Part shown: positions 54,222-62,383 of the stretch, in pieces
Position numbering within the stretch: the stretch's first letter is position 1
How the letters are laid out: each line of letters begins with the position of its first letter
Source of the DNA: Bdellovibrionia bacterium
Lineage (GTDB): Bacteria; Bdellovibrionota; Bdellovibrionia; Bdellovibrionales; JAGQZY01
Reading direction: 5' to 3'
DNA: 64,000 nucleotides
NCBI GenBank assembly: GCA_030427805.1
Contig: JAUICP010000001.1
Span: 868,001 to 932,000 of the forward strand
Program-made: the position numbers and the translations under genes
Notes under the pieces: model-generated
Told to the model about the DNA's origin: nothing
The model's input: the letters and a program-made list of their open reading frames with translations, nothing else
Databases searched by the model: none

Positions 54222-54785
54222 ATGAAGCGATGTCTCTTTGTTGTCCTGTTTGCGGCTCTTAGCTTTACGCTCTCTTGCCAAAGATCTCCAAAACAAGAAG
54301 TTGAAATGGTAAGGGTTAGTTTTAAGCCCCAATTTTTAAAAGAGGGAAAAGTTTCGACCCAGGCCCTACCTACGGGGTTTTTCTGTTACGCCATTGGGGT
54401 GGATTTGGAGTCCGAGCCTGTTACAGCCTTTACTCCCCACTGTAACCTGGGAAGTTCAATATTTCCAAAATTGAGTTCAATAATAGGGCCGTTCGAGAAT
54501 GACGAGATTGCACAGTTCGAAATGCCGACCGGTAACCATGAATTTTATATTTTTGCTTCTACGAACTCGGCCAACTGTCAGCCGGGGGCTACATTAACCA
54601 GTCCCGACTTTTTAAGTTCGACTCCTCAAACCTTGATGGTTGAAGAGGAAGTTTCTATTTCTTCTGGTGAGAATAATATTCAACTAACCATCACACTCTC
54701 TTCGGGGTTAGATCTCCTGCAGTGTGCAAACGGCGTAGAGAATATTACTAACATCACTGACACCCCATTCAATACTCCAGACTAG
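54222..54785 (+). CDS. Small probable lipoprotein
   Basis: 187 residues from the ATG at 54222 (GGAA upstream); an in-frame ATG at 54210 is an alternative. The signal ends FTLSCQRS, a near-lipobox, so it is probably lipidated. The rest is beta-rich with three or four more Cys (GFFCYA, PHCNLG, ANCQPG, LQCANG). No motif of known function. It lies eight bases before the second FecR gene in the same direction, so it belongs to that operon and may be a partner of the FecR/TPR-barrel pair. Confidence 0.7.
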   Translation: MKRCLFVVLFAALSFTLSCQRSPKQEVEMVRVSFKPQFLKEGKVSTQALPTGFFCYAIGVDLESEPVTAFTPHCNLGSSIFPKLSSIIGPFENDEIAQFEMPTGNHEFYIFASTNSANCQPGATLTSPDFLSSTPQTLMVEEEVSISSGENNIQLTITLSSGLDLLQCANGVENITNITDTPFNTPD

Positions 54786-54793
54786 GATACTTA

Positions 54794-55636
54794 ATGCTTA
54801 AAAGTTTAAGAGTTACTTTATTAGTATTTATTGTTGGTTTTTCCGTGAATTCTTTTGCTGGCGATGGAGTGATATCCTCGGTTAAAGGTAAAGCCTTTTC
54901 TAAGAAACCAGAAAAAAAAGAGCGCAGGGCACGACGAGGCCAACGTTTACAGCCAGGCGATGCCATCAAGACCGAAGCAGGCGGATACGTAAAGGTCACC
55001 ATGAGTGACAAAAATATTTTCCACGTCGGCCCAGATACCGAAGTCATACTTAAATCCTATCAGCTCGAAGGTGAGCAAGAAGAGGGGCAAAAGCCCCTAG
55101 CTCAACTGGAGGTTCTTTATGGAAAGGTAAGAACCGTCATTGACGAGGACTTTAAAGCTAAAGGCCATCGCTTCGAAGTAAATACTCGTGCCGCTGTCTT
55201 GGGCGTTCGGGGAACTGACTTTTTAACCGAGCACAGTGAGGTGGCTGAGCAAACGAGAGCTACTGCGTTTTCGGGTGTTGTCAATATCACGGGTGTTGAT
55301 GAGCAAGGAAACTCGGTGGGTTCTATTGATTTAACCGCCGGCCAAATGACATTAATTAACTTTGGAGGAACTCCTCTCGAACCTCTTGATCTTCCCGATT
55401 CGATACTTGAGACCATTAACTCGGGTTCCTTGGGTGCGACCGGAAGTCGCTCCCTTAAACCAGAAGCCATAGCACGTCTAGAATCGGATGTGCCAGACAT
55501 TAATGTGACGCTAGCGGAGCTTCCCGTGATTGAGCCTAAAGCTGAGCCTGAAGAGTTCGTCGATAGAAATGTAATCTCTTCTGGCGCATCGGGCGCAAAT
55601 ACGACCGTTAACCTTGAACTCTTAGATGGAACTTAA
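54794..55636 (+). CDS. FecR-domain periplasmic protein (second paralogue)
   Basis: 280 residues; AGGAT before the ATG; signal peptide ending NSFAGD. The FecR domain covers about 20-200: ISSVKGKAFSKK, LQPGDAIKTEAGGYVKVTMSD, LEVLYGKVRTVI and the key AAVLGVRGTDFLTEH, then SGVVNITG. The last about 80 residues are acidic and less ordered. Similar in design to the FecR protein at 34752 but without its long charged tail. It is followed within five bases by a TPR-barrel gene and, convergently, by a CHASE2 cyclase. Likely a periplasmic, possibly peptidoglycan-linked, sensor or scaffold. Confidence 0.88.
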   Translation: MLKSLRVTLLVFIVGFSVNSFAGDGVISSVKGKAFSKKPEKKERRARRGQRLQPGDAIKTEAGGYVKVTMSDKNIFHVGPDTEVILKSYQLEGEQEEGQKPLAQLEVLYGKVRTVIDEDFKAKGHRFEVNTRAAVLGVRGTDFLTEHSEVAEQTRATAFSGVVNITGVDEQGNSVGSIDLTAGQMTLINFGGTPLEPLDLPDSILETINSGSLGATGSRSLKPEAIARLESDVPDINVTLAELPVIEPKAEPEEFVDRNVISSGASGANTTVNLELLDGT

Positions 55637-55640
55637 AATT

Positions 55641-56960
55641 ATGAAGTTGATACTAATACTCCTGCTCCTTGCACCGACCGCTGTTTTCGCAGCACCTCAA
55701 TCAAGTGCTGATAAGGCTAAAGACTTTGAAGAGGCTGCATACAATTATATGTATTTTGGAGACTTTAAAAATGCCCAGAAGATGTTCTCTGAGGCTATTC
55801 AATTGCGCCCCGATGATTCTCAACTCAAATTGAGTAGCGCGAAAGTTTTGATCGCCGCCAAGGATTTTGATGGGGTAGTTCGTCAATTGGAGTCTACCGA
55901 TCTTACTGGAGACCAGAATGACGAAAAGAGTTTGTACTTGGGAATAGCCTTTCTCGGTAAAGGTGACTCAGATAAGGCCCAAAAGAACTTAATGGCGGCA
56001 CAAACCAATCCAAAGTTTCAGATTCAAGCAGCCAACTATCTCAAGCAACTGTCCCAAGGAGGAAAGAAGTTAAAGCTCGGTTTTGATTTTGGGCTTAACT
56101 ACGATTCTCGAATTATCGATGAAGAGCTACTATCAACAACGGATGGTTCTGGCGGCAGGCTCTTCATGCGAGGCGATGTCAGTTACCTTGCAAAACGCTT
56201 TTCAAATGCTCAGCTTTCACTTGGAGCAGAGTTCATTACACTTTATTCTTTCGACGACGATGTGTCCTTGGGAGACGCCACTGTAGCCCGTATTAAAGCG
56301 CCTTATCAAAGGGAGCTTTCGCTTTTTGGTAAAAACCACGACTTTGTTTTTGATACGCGAGTTGAGCAGGTGTGGTTGGACATTAATAATGATGGATCAA
56401 AAGAAGATCTCTTGCGCTCTTTTATTTTAAATTCAATTGCCATGCAGAAAACTGATAACCCAAGTCAGTTCGGTTATCGTCTTGAATTGCGATACGATGA
56501 TGGAATTGAAGATAGTCTTAAAGAAGGAGTCAATGAAGTTACGGGACTTGGGCTCACTCTCGGGGGGATTTGGAATCAATTTAAAGGCTCTGGTGACGAT
56601 CTTATGTGGACGGCATCGGCCTATTTGAAGATGAATATGGCGGGTGGAGAAAACATGAAATATCAACGACTTGGTATAAATTATGTTTACTACTTGGCAA
56701 AGCGAGGATTTCAGTTTGGTTTTACCGGAGCACTTCGCTACACTATGTTTCCAGACTATCTCGTGGATCGAAACGATTCTTACTTTTCGGTAGGAGCACT
56801 GGCCCGAAAGAAGCTGAGTGATTGGATCAAGGCCGACTGGGCTCAGTTTTTTGCCACTGAGTTTAATGCTTCATATACTCTCAACGAGTCAAGTTTCGAC
56901 CCGAGAGATTACAACCGAATCATTATCTCAGCTATGCTCAAAGGGCAGTGGAAGTTTTAA
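55641..56960 (+). CDS. TPR protein with C-terminal outer-membrane barrel (second paralogue)
   Basis: 439 residues from the ATG at 55641; an ATG at 55626 would overlap the FecR gene and lacks a good signal start. Signal peptide ending AVFAAPQ. Two or three TPR units (FGDFKNAQKMFSEAIQLRPDD, LYLGIAFLGKGDSDKAQ; about 30-140), then a beta-barrel (about 150-439) starting FGLNYDSR and ending LKGQWKF. The same design and end strands as the protein at 30164. TPR-then-barrel proteins such as Slam, PgaA and BcsC move lipoproteins or polysaccharides across the outer membrane. The likely cargo or partner here is the adjacent FecR protein (inference). Confidence 0.8.
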   Translation: MKLILILLLLAPTAVFAAPQSSADKAKDFEEAAYNYMYFGDFKNAQKMFSEAIQLRPDDSQLKLSSAKVLIAAKDFDGVVRQLESTDLTGDQNDEKSLYLGIAFLGKGDSDKAQKNLMAAQTNPKFQIQAANYLKQLSQGGKKLKLGFDFGLNYDSRIIDEELLSTTDGSGGRLFMRGDVSYLAKRFSNAQLSLGAEFITLYSFDDDVSLGDATVARIKAPYQRELSLFGKNHDFVFDTRVEQVWLDINNDGSKEDLLRSFILNSIAMQKTDNPSQFGYRLELRYDDGIEDSLKEGVNEVTGLGLTLGGIWNQFKGSGDDLMWTASAYLKMNMAGGENMKYQRLGINYVYYLAKRGFQFGFTGALRYTMFPDYLVDRNDSYFSVGALARKKLSDWIKADWAQFFATEFNASYTLNESSFDPRDYNRIIISAMLKGQWKF

Positions 56961-56964
56961 AGTC

Positions 56965-59598
56965 CTATTTGGTTTTCATAATAAAAACTCCGTCCCAATC
57001 TTCAGGTGGCGGATTTTTGATAAACTCTTCGCAACGATTCATATACATCTTTGAAACACTGTCGTTAGAATACGCGTAAGCGCTTTCGAAGTTCTTAAGG
57101 GCTTCTGAAAACTTTTGCTGGCGATAAGCCTCGTACCCCTGGCGATAAAAATTTACTGATACCTGGAATTCGTCGTGTAGTTCACCTTCGCCCATGAGCT
57201 CAAATATTTTTACGGGTTCATTCTTTCCCTTGACCTGAACCCAGTCGATTTCTCGGCGGAGAAAATCACTGCCCAAGCTTTTTTCGGTAAATTCACTAAT
57301 GATAATATGTGTTCCATAGTTTTTATTAATTCCCTCAAGACGGGAACCGAGATTCACTGCATCCCCCATAACTGTATAGTTTCGTACTGTTTGAGAACCC
57401 ATATTTCCTACAGACATCTCTCCGGTATTGATGCCTATCCCTATATCGATCGTTGTTAGATTCTGTGCAGCTAATTCGGCATTGAGTTCATTCAGCTTCA
57501 TCATCTGTTCGAGGGCACACCGGCAAGCATCTTCAGCGTGACTTTCGTTGTTCACTGGCGCACCAAAAAAAGCCATTATTGCGTCGCCCATGTATTTATC
57601 AAGTGTCCCTTTGTTTTCAAAAACAATTTGAGTCATGGGAGTGAGGTACATATTTAAAAGCTTAGAAAGATCAGTAGGGTCCAACGATTCAGAGATCGTC
57701 GTAAAACCTCGAATATCGCTGAAGAAAACACTCATAAATTCTTTTCGTCCACCGAGTTGCAAGTTTTCGGGGTGAGCAAGTACCTCCTGTACAATTGATG
57801 GAGATACGTATTTCTCAAAAGTTCCTTTTATAGCTTTCTTTTTTCTTTCTTCACCGAAATACCGATAGAGTGTGATCGTAGAATAAATGAGGACAATAAA
57901 AAGTCCTAAGATGCTAGCAGGAGTTAGTACATTACTTTTAAAGAACACAAAATAGTCGACGAGAACTAAAGTGAGAAGACTTGATAAGCTTGTAAAGAAA
58001 CCCACCATGGAACCACTAATTGAAAGTACAACGGTTAAAATGAGGCCGAGTACGAGAATTATAAGAAGGGTGATGATCTCTGAAGAGTCCAAGGGATGGA
58101 AAAACTGGTCATTGACGATGTTTTCTAGGGCGGTGAGGTGTGCTTCCACTCCAGCATAGTTCTTATCAAAAGGAGTGACTCGTAAATCGTAGGTTCCGAG
58201 GGCCGTTGCCCCGATAATCAAAGTTTTACCCTTGAGGAAATCTTCTTTTTTAAAACGGACTTCTTTTAATCGACCTGCGACCAACTGTTTTACTATTATT
58301 TCATCTGCATCAGAATCTAGAAGGTCAGCGGCACTAATGTGGGGGAATTGGTAACCCGGGCCTAAAAAGTTGAGCTGAGCTTTACCTTGATCATTCAAAT
58401 TTATTTTTTTGTGAATCTCACCCTCTTTAGTAATTTCACTAGAAGTGAGCGCAAATTCGTTTGGCTTCTTGTGGTTGATTCTTCTCGAATACTGGGCTCC
58501 GTCTCCGCCAGAGTAACGAATGGCAAGAGCGTAGGAAAGGGAAGGAAGTACGAAAGGTCCCGTTTTTACTAATAGGGGAATCTCACGAACGACGCCGTCA
58601 ACATCGGCCTCGAAATTCATAAATCCAAGCCATGTCAGTTGATCATGGAGCTCTTGGATATTTAAGAGCCAATGGTCGACATGGCTGAGCGCACTAGTTC
58701 GCCCCCAGTTTCGAATTGAAGAAATCATTTCTTTTATGACTTCATCAGTAACTCTACTTTCTTTCGGTAGTAAAGAACCCGCCTCATCCAAAAAGGATTT
58801 TAAACTTTTAGTGTCCTCTTCGAGCCAGGTTGCGCAGTAGTTGTATTTTTCTTCGAGAGTTTCTAAGTTTTTCAATTCTTGTTTTAAATGATTAAAAGCG
58901 GCACTAAAGATTTTGTCTTTTTTGGAGTCATCGGGGCTACTTAAGCGAATGACATTGTAACCGACGGCTTCGAGTTTTTCGAACTCAGGGTCATTCTCAT
59001 AAACCCATTCAAAGCAAGGGTATTGGTAGGGATAGTAATTGAATTTGGGAATTGAGTAGGCTGTGCCGGCCACGATTTTGTCGGAATATTTTTCAAATAC
59101 CTTTCCCAGGTAGCCGTCGTGATCTTGCTCTTCTTTTTTAAGCGCCGCAAAAGACTTCACTCTCTTTTTTGATTGCGGGGATAGACCTTCAATTTTTTCA
59201 AGTTCTTCAATGACCTTATTAGCCTCAGTATTTGAGTGTTCGGGAAATATCACGTCCAGGCCAATAACTTTTGCACCAGAAGCAAAAGCGCTTTCGATCA
59301 GTTTCGCCAATTTCTTGCGACTCCAGGGCCATTCCCCTAATTTTTCAAGAGAGCGATCGTCGATGGCGATGATAGCCAAGTCGTCGGGAACCGCTCGAGG
59401 TCCTCGAAGTTTTAATTTGAGATCATTGGTTTTAGCCTCGTAGGTATCGAGAAGGTTCAGCACCAGGTGATCTCGTTTGGCGAGTGGAGTATTAAAACTC
59501 CAAAGCAAAAAGCCAAAGCACACCAGGCTCACGAAAGCTCCGAGGCTGACAGCTATGCTATGGTCTTTGATTTGTTGAAGAATTTGCTTTTTTCTCAC
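56965..59598 (-). CDS. CHASE2-domain class III adenylate cyclase
   Basis: 877 residues, GTG start (no later Met nearby). One N-terminal helix (about 15-35), a large periplasmic CHASE2 sensor (about 45-500, with AIIAIDDRSLEKLGEWPWSR and VIGLDVIFPE), three helices (about 510-590), and a class III cyclase domain (about 615-790). Metal Asp residues are in FFSDIRGFT and DKYMGDAIMAFFG; MGDAVNLGSRLEG supplies the transition-state Asn and Arg. The Lys in DKYMGD favours ATP, hence cAMP. A single TPR-like unit and the family ending PPPEDWDGVF follow. Ends four bases from the TPR-barrel gene (convergent). CHASE2 cyclases often neighbour FecR genes. Confidence 0.93.
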   Translation of the reverse strand: MRKKQILQQIKDHSIAVSLGAFVSLVCFGFLLWSFNTPLAKRDHLVLNLLDTYEAKTNDLKLKLRGPRAVPDDLAIIAIDDRSLEKLGEWPWSRKKLAKLIESAFASGAKVIGLDVIFPEHSNTEANKVIEELEKIEGLSPQSKKRVKSFAALKKEEQDHDGYLGKVFEKYSDKIVAGTAYSIPKFNYYPYQYPCFEWVYENDPEFEKLEAVGYNVIRLSSPDDSKKDKIFSAAFNHLKQELKNLETLEEKYNYCATWLEEDTKSLKSFLDEAGSLLPKESRVTDEVIKEMISSIRNWGRTSALSHVDHWLLNIQELHDQLTWLGFMNFEADVDGVVREIPLLVKTGPFVLPSLSYALAIRYSGGDGAQYSRRINHKKPNEFALTSSEITKEGEIHKKINLNDQGKAQLNFLGPGYQFPHISAADLLDSDADEIIVKQLVAGRLKEVRFKKEDFLKGKTLIIGATALGTYDLRVTPFDKNYAGVEAHLTALENIVNDQFFHPLDSSEIITLLIILVLGLILTVVLSISGSMVGFFTSLSSLLTLVLVDYFVFFKSNVLTPASILGLFIVLIYSTITLYRYFGEERKKKAIKGTFEKYVSPSIVQEVLAHPENLQLGGRKEFMSVFFSDIRGFTTISESLDPTDLSKLLNMYLTPMTQIVFENKGTLDKYMGDAIMAFFGAPVNNESHAEDACRCALEQMMKLNELNAELAAQNLTTIDIGIGINTGEMSVGNMGSQTVRNYTVMGDAVNLGSRLEGINKNYGTHIIISEFTEKSLGSDFLRREIDWVQVKGKNEPVKIFELMGEGELHDEFQVSVNFYRQGYEAYRQQKFSEALKNFESAYAYSNDSVSKMYMNRCEEFIKNPPPEDWDGVFIMKTK

Positions 59599-59820
59599 CT
59601 CTATTTTTCGGCTTTTTTGCGCTTCGACCTGACCGATTGTAGACCTTTGAATAGTGCGCCGTGCAAATCGCTCTGGAGGAGGCTTCTCGAGCAGGCCTTA
59701 ATTGACGATTTCGCCTCTAAAGTATAGGTTTCGCTCTAAGTTCTCAGATTTTGACCGGCAATTACCGCCAGAGTGTCTATCAGATTACGTCGGTCGAGCA
59801 CAGTGTAGAGAGGAAATCTT
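59599..59820. promoter_or_regulatory. Divergent region between cyclase and riboflavin operon
   Basis: 222 bases carrying both promoters. I checked for an FMN riboswitch before ribE and do not see the conserved RFN element, although ACCGGCAATTACCGCC at 59755-59770 is a faint echo of one of its segments. Confidence 0.35.
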
Positions 59821-60465
59821 GTGTTCTCAGGAATAATTGAAACTACTGCGAGTATTTTACAGGCCAAGACCGATGGCGCTAATGTGCAAATTTCTGTGGA
59901 AAAACCGAGTAATTTTAATGACATATCTGTCGGCGATTCGATTGCTCACGACGGGGTTTGCCTCACCGTTGAGTCTTTTGACGACCAACAAATCACTTAT
60001 ATCCTGGCGGCAGAAACCTTGCACATTACAGGGTGGAAGGCAGAAACCTTGAAAGGTCGAAATATGAATGTGGAGCGATCCCTAAAGCTCAACGACCGAA
60101 TCCACGGCCACTTAGTTACGGGTCATGTCGATGGCCTGCTTCGATTGGCTGAACGAAAAGAACTTGAGGGCTCTTTAATTTTGAAGTTTCAAGTTCCCGA
60201 AGAATATCTGCCCATGGTTTGGCGCAAGGGAAGCATTTGTATTAACGGTGTTTCTCTGACCATTAACGATGTCGAAGGCGAGTGTTTTGAAGTTTGCTTA
60301 ATACCAGAAACACTTCGACGAACGAACCTGGGTGCGATTCAAGTCGGCGACTCTGTGAATTTTGAAGCGGACCAATTGGCCCGAGGAATTTTGCGATTAA
60401 TCGATACCGGCCATCTCAATCAACCAACGTGGATGATTGCAGGGCTGAACGAGGAGAAGAAGTGA
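59821..60465 (+). CDS. ribE: Riboflavin synthase alpha chain
   Basis: 214 residues; GTG start, MFSGIIE being the invariant N-terminus. Two lumazine-binding barrels: the first ends in the GWKAETLKGRNMNVERSL region and the second carries GHLVTGHVDG and KGSICINGVSLTIND. It dismutates two molecules of 6,7-dimethyl-8-ribityllumazine to riboflavin, the last step. AGAGAGGAAA precedes the start. First of three overlapping riboflavin genes; ribD is not here. Named ribC in some species. Confidence 0.96.
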   Translation: MFSGIIETTASILQAKTDGANVQISVEKPSNFNDISVGDSIAHDGVCLTVESFDDQQITYILAAETLHITGWKAETLKGRNMNVERSLKLNDRIHGHLVTGHVDGLLRLAERKELEGSLILKFQVPEEYLPMVWRKGSICINGVSLTINDVEGECFEVCLIPETLRRTNLGAIQVGDSVNFEADQLARGILRLIDTGHLNQPTWMIAGLNEEKK

Positions 60466-61667
60466 ATACGATCCCTGAACTGATAGAAGACATTCGAAAC
60501 GGAAAAATGGTTATCCTTGTTGATGACGAAGACCGCGAGAATGAAGGTGACCTTGTACTCGCATCTGACTTTGTCACTCCTGAAGCTATTAATTTTATGG
60601 CCACTGAAGCGAAGGGACTCATCTGTCTTTCTTTAAAAGAGGAGCAGTGTAAGAGATTAAAACTTCCCATGATGGTTGTCGAAGATGCCAACCGTTCACC
60701 GAATAAAACGGCCTTTACCGTATCGATTGAAGCGGCAAGAGGTGTTTCGACGGGAATCTCTGCGGCCGATCGCGCTCACACCATTCGTGTAGCGGCGAAT
60801 CCCAACGCTCAGCCGAGTGATATCATTATGCCAGGGCATATTTTTCCTATTAAAGCCCAAGAAGGTGGAGTTCTAAAACGTGCTGGTCATACTGAAGCCA
60901 GTGTTGACCTTTCTATTTTGGCAGGGCTGACTCCGAGTGCTGTTATCTGCGAAATTATGAAACCCGATGGTTCTATGGCTCGAGTCGGAGACCTTAAAGA
61001 GTTTTCCAAAAAACACGATATCAAAATTGGTACCATTGAAGACCTGATTAGTTATCGTCTTGAAACCGAAACCTTGGTACAAGAGACAGCCTACTGTCGT
61101 TTTCCAACGAAGATCAGTGAGGACTTTAAGTTGCGAGTCTTTAAATCTCTTCTCGACAATACAGAGAGTTTAGTTATTCAAAAAGGTCGGATCAATCCCG
61201 ACGAGACAACTCTAGTCAGAGTCCATGTCGAGGATACTATTGGCGATATTTTTACTTCCCTTCGTCACGACTCTCACTGGAAGCTCGAAGAGTCTTTAAA
61301 GAGAATAGCCAGCGAAGAAGCTGGAGTCCTTGTTTACTTGAGAAACCCGCATCACGAGAGTTTTATTTCTGATGAAATTCGTAAGCTTTCTGAAGAAGAC
61401 GACTCTTTACGAGTGCCGGCGTCACCGCCGAAGAGCCGCATGATGGATATCAAGGACTACGGGATTGGCGCGCAGATATTGCGAGCCATTGGCGTGACGA
61501 AAATAAATTTAATTTCAAATAGTTTATCAAAACGTGTGGGCTTAAAAGCTTACGGCCTCGAGATTGTAGATGAAACTCCTTTATTTGAAGGGGCCAGTGA
61601 GCCGGGTAAAACCCATGTTTCGATGGATAAGAACTTAAAAAAGCGAATTGAAGGCAAGGATCAGTAA
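60462..61667 (+). CDS. ribB: DHBP synthase fused to a degenerate GTP cyclohydrolase II domain (RibBX type)
   Basis: 401 residues from the GTG at 60462, with GAGGAG upstream and a GTGA overlap with ribE. RibB domain (about 1-205): DDEDRENEGDLV, TEAKGLICLSL, TGISAADRAHTI, PGHIFPIKAQEGGVLKRAGHTEA; it makes 3,4-dihydroxy-2-butanone 4-phosphate. The C-terminal RibA-like domain (about 210-395) has lost the zinc cysteines (RVHVEDTIGDIFTSLRHDSH where RibA has three Cys) and the catalytic GRNIGL segment. It is therefore probably inactive as cyclohydrolase, the pattern described as RibBX. A true RibA or FolE2-like source must exist elsewhere. Confidence 0.9.
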   Translation: MNTIPELIEDIRNGKMVILVDDEDRENEGDLVLASDFVTPEAINFMATEAKGLICLSLKEEQCKRLKLPMMVVEDANRSPNKTAFTVSIEAARGVSTGISAADRAHTIRVAANPNAQPSDIIMPGHIFPIKAQEGGVLKRAGHTEASVDLSILAGLTPSAVICEIMKPDGSMARVGDLKEFSKKHDIKIGTIEDLISYRLETETLVQETAYCRFPTKISEDFKLRVFKSLLDNTESLVIQKGRINPDETTLVRVHVEDTIGDIFTSLRHDSHWKLEESLKRIASEEAGVLVYLRNPHHESFISDEIRKLSEEDDSLRVPASPPKSRMMDIKDYGIGAQILRAIGVTKINLISNSLSKRVGLKAYGLEIVDETPLFEGASEPGKTHVSMDKNLKKRIEGKDQ

Positions 61668-62113
61668 TGTACAAGGATAGTCTTAAAATTGGTGTTGTAA
61701 CTGCTCTTTTTAATCGACCTGTTACTGAAAAACTTCAGCAGGGAGCTCTTTCGGAGCTTGAAAAGTTGGGTCTTAAAGCCCAACAAATCAAGTCTGTTGA
61801 AGTTCCTGGCGCTTTTGAAATACCGCTAGCCGTCCAAGCTCTATTTGACGATGGCTGCGATGGAGTTGTTGCTATTGGTGCTGTTATTCGCGGGGATACA
61901 GCCCACTTTGATTTTGTCTGTAATGCTGTGGAGCGCGGCTGTACCGAGCTTCAGTTACAGTACAAAAAACCTGTTGGATTCGGAGTTATTACCACTGAAA
62001 ACGCGGAACAAGCTTATGACCGCGCTGGCGGTAAAAAGGGGAATAAAGGGGCTGAGGCCTCTGAGGTTGTTATGACCATGTTAAATCTATTAGATGAAAT
62101 AAGAACCCCCTAA
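61667..62113 (+). CDS. ribH: 6,7-dimethyl-8-ribityllumazine synthase
   Basis: 148 residues, usual length. Motifs VTALFNRPVTEKL, VEVPGAFEIPLAVQAL, VAIGAVIRGDTAHFDFV and PVGFGVITTENAEQAYDRAGG are all typical; the His in GDTAHFD is the catalytic base. Joins the butanone phosphate from RibB with the pyrimidine intermediate. The ATG overlaps the ribB stop by one base. In many bacteria nusB follows ribH; here it is replaced by a small unknown gene. Confidence 0.97.
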   Translation: MYKDSLKIGVVTALFNRPVTEKLQQGALSELEKLGLKAQQIKSVEVPGAFEIPLAVQALFDDGCDGVVAIGAVIRGDTAHFDFVCNAVERGCTELQLQYKKPVGFGVITTENAEQAYDRAGGKKGNKGAEASEVVMTMLNLLDEIRTP

Positions 62114-62135
62114 ACTACATTGAAGGAGCCAAACA

Positions 62136-62378
62136 GTGGACCAAACTAATGACAATCAAGCGATTAACGTCCAATTATTTTATGACAGCCTGCGAGAGAA
62201 AGTGACATCAAACAATGCTCGTTTGATTCTAAACTCAGCTTTAATGCAGAGTGGATTAAAGGACCGAGATGATAGCCTCAACTCGGATGAAGCTAGGCAA
62301 TTATGCTTAGAACTTATCAATATTGGCGGTCCGGCCTTTAAAATTGGCCAGACGATATATCGCCAGTACTTACAGTAA
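62136..62378 (+). CDS. Small helical protein of unknown function
   Basis: 80 residues; GTG start with AAGGAG five to nine bases upstream, 22 bases after ribH and five before the NtrY-like gene, so clearly in the operon. No signal peptide and no membrane helix; helical throughout with a Gly-Gly-Pro turn (LINIGGPAFKIGQTIYRQYLQ, shown here by its ends only: LINIGG...YRQYLQ at 61-80). It occupies the place often held by nusB but is too short for NusB. Function unknown. Confidence 0.7.
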   Translation: MDQTNDNQAINVQLFYDSLREKVTSNNARLILNSALMQSGLKDRDDSLNSDEARQLCLELINIGGPAFKIGQTIYRQYLQ

Positions 62379-62383
62379 AGAGT

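Noticed and set aside
59755-59770. Possible FMN riboswitch before ribE
   Set aside because: Only a fragment resembles the RFN element; the other conserved helices are missing.
60873-61082. Small minus-strand frames inside ribB, clpB, the nuo genes and the ABC genes
   Set aside because: They are antisense shadows of strongly supported genes and lack ribosome sites.
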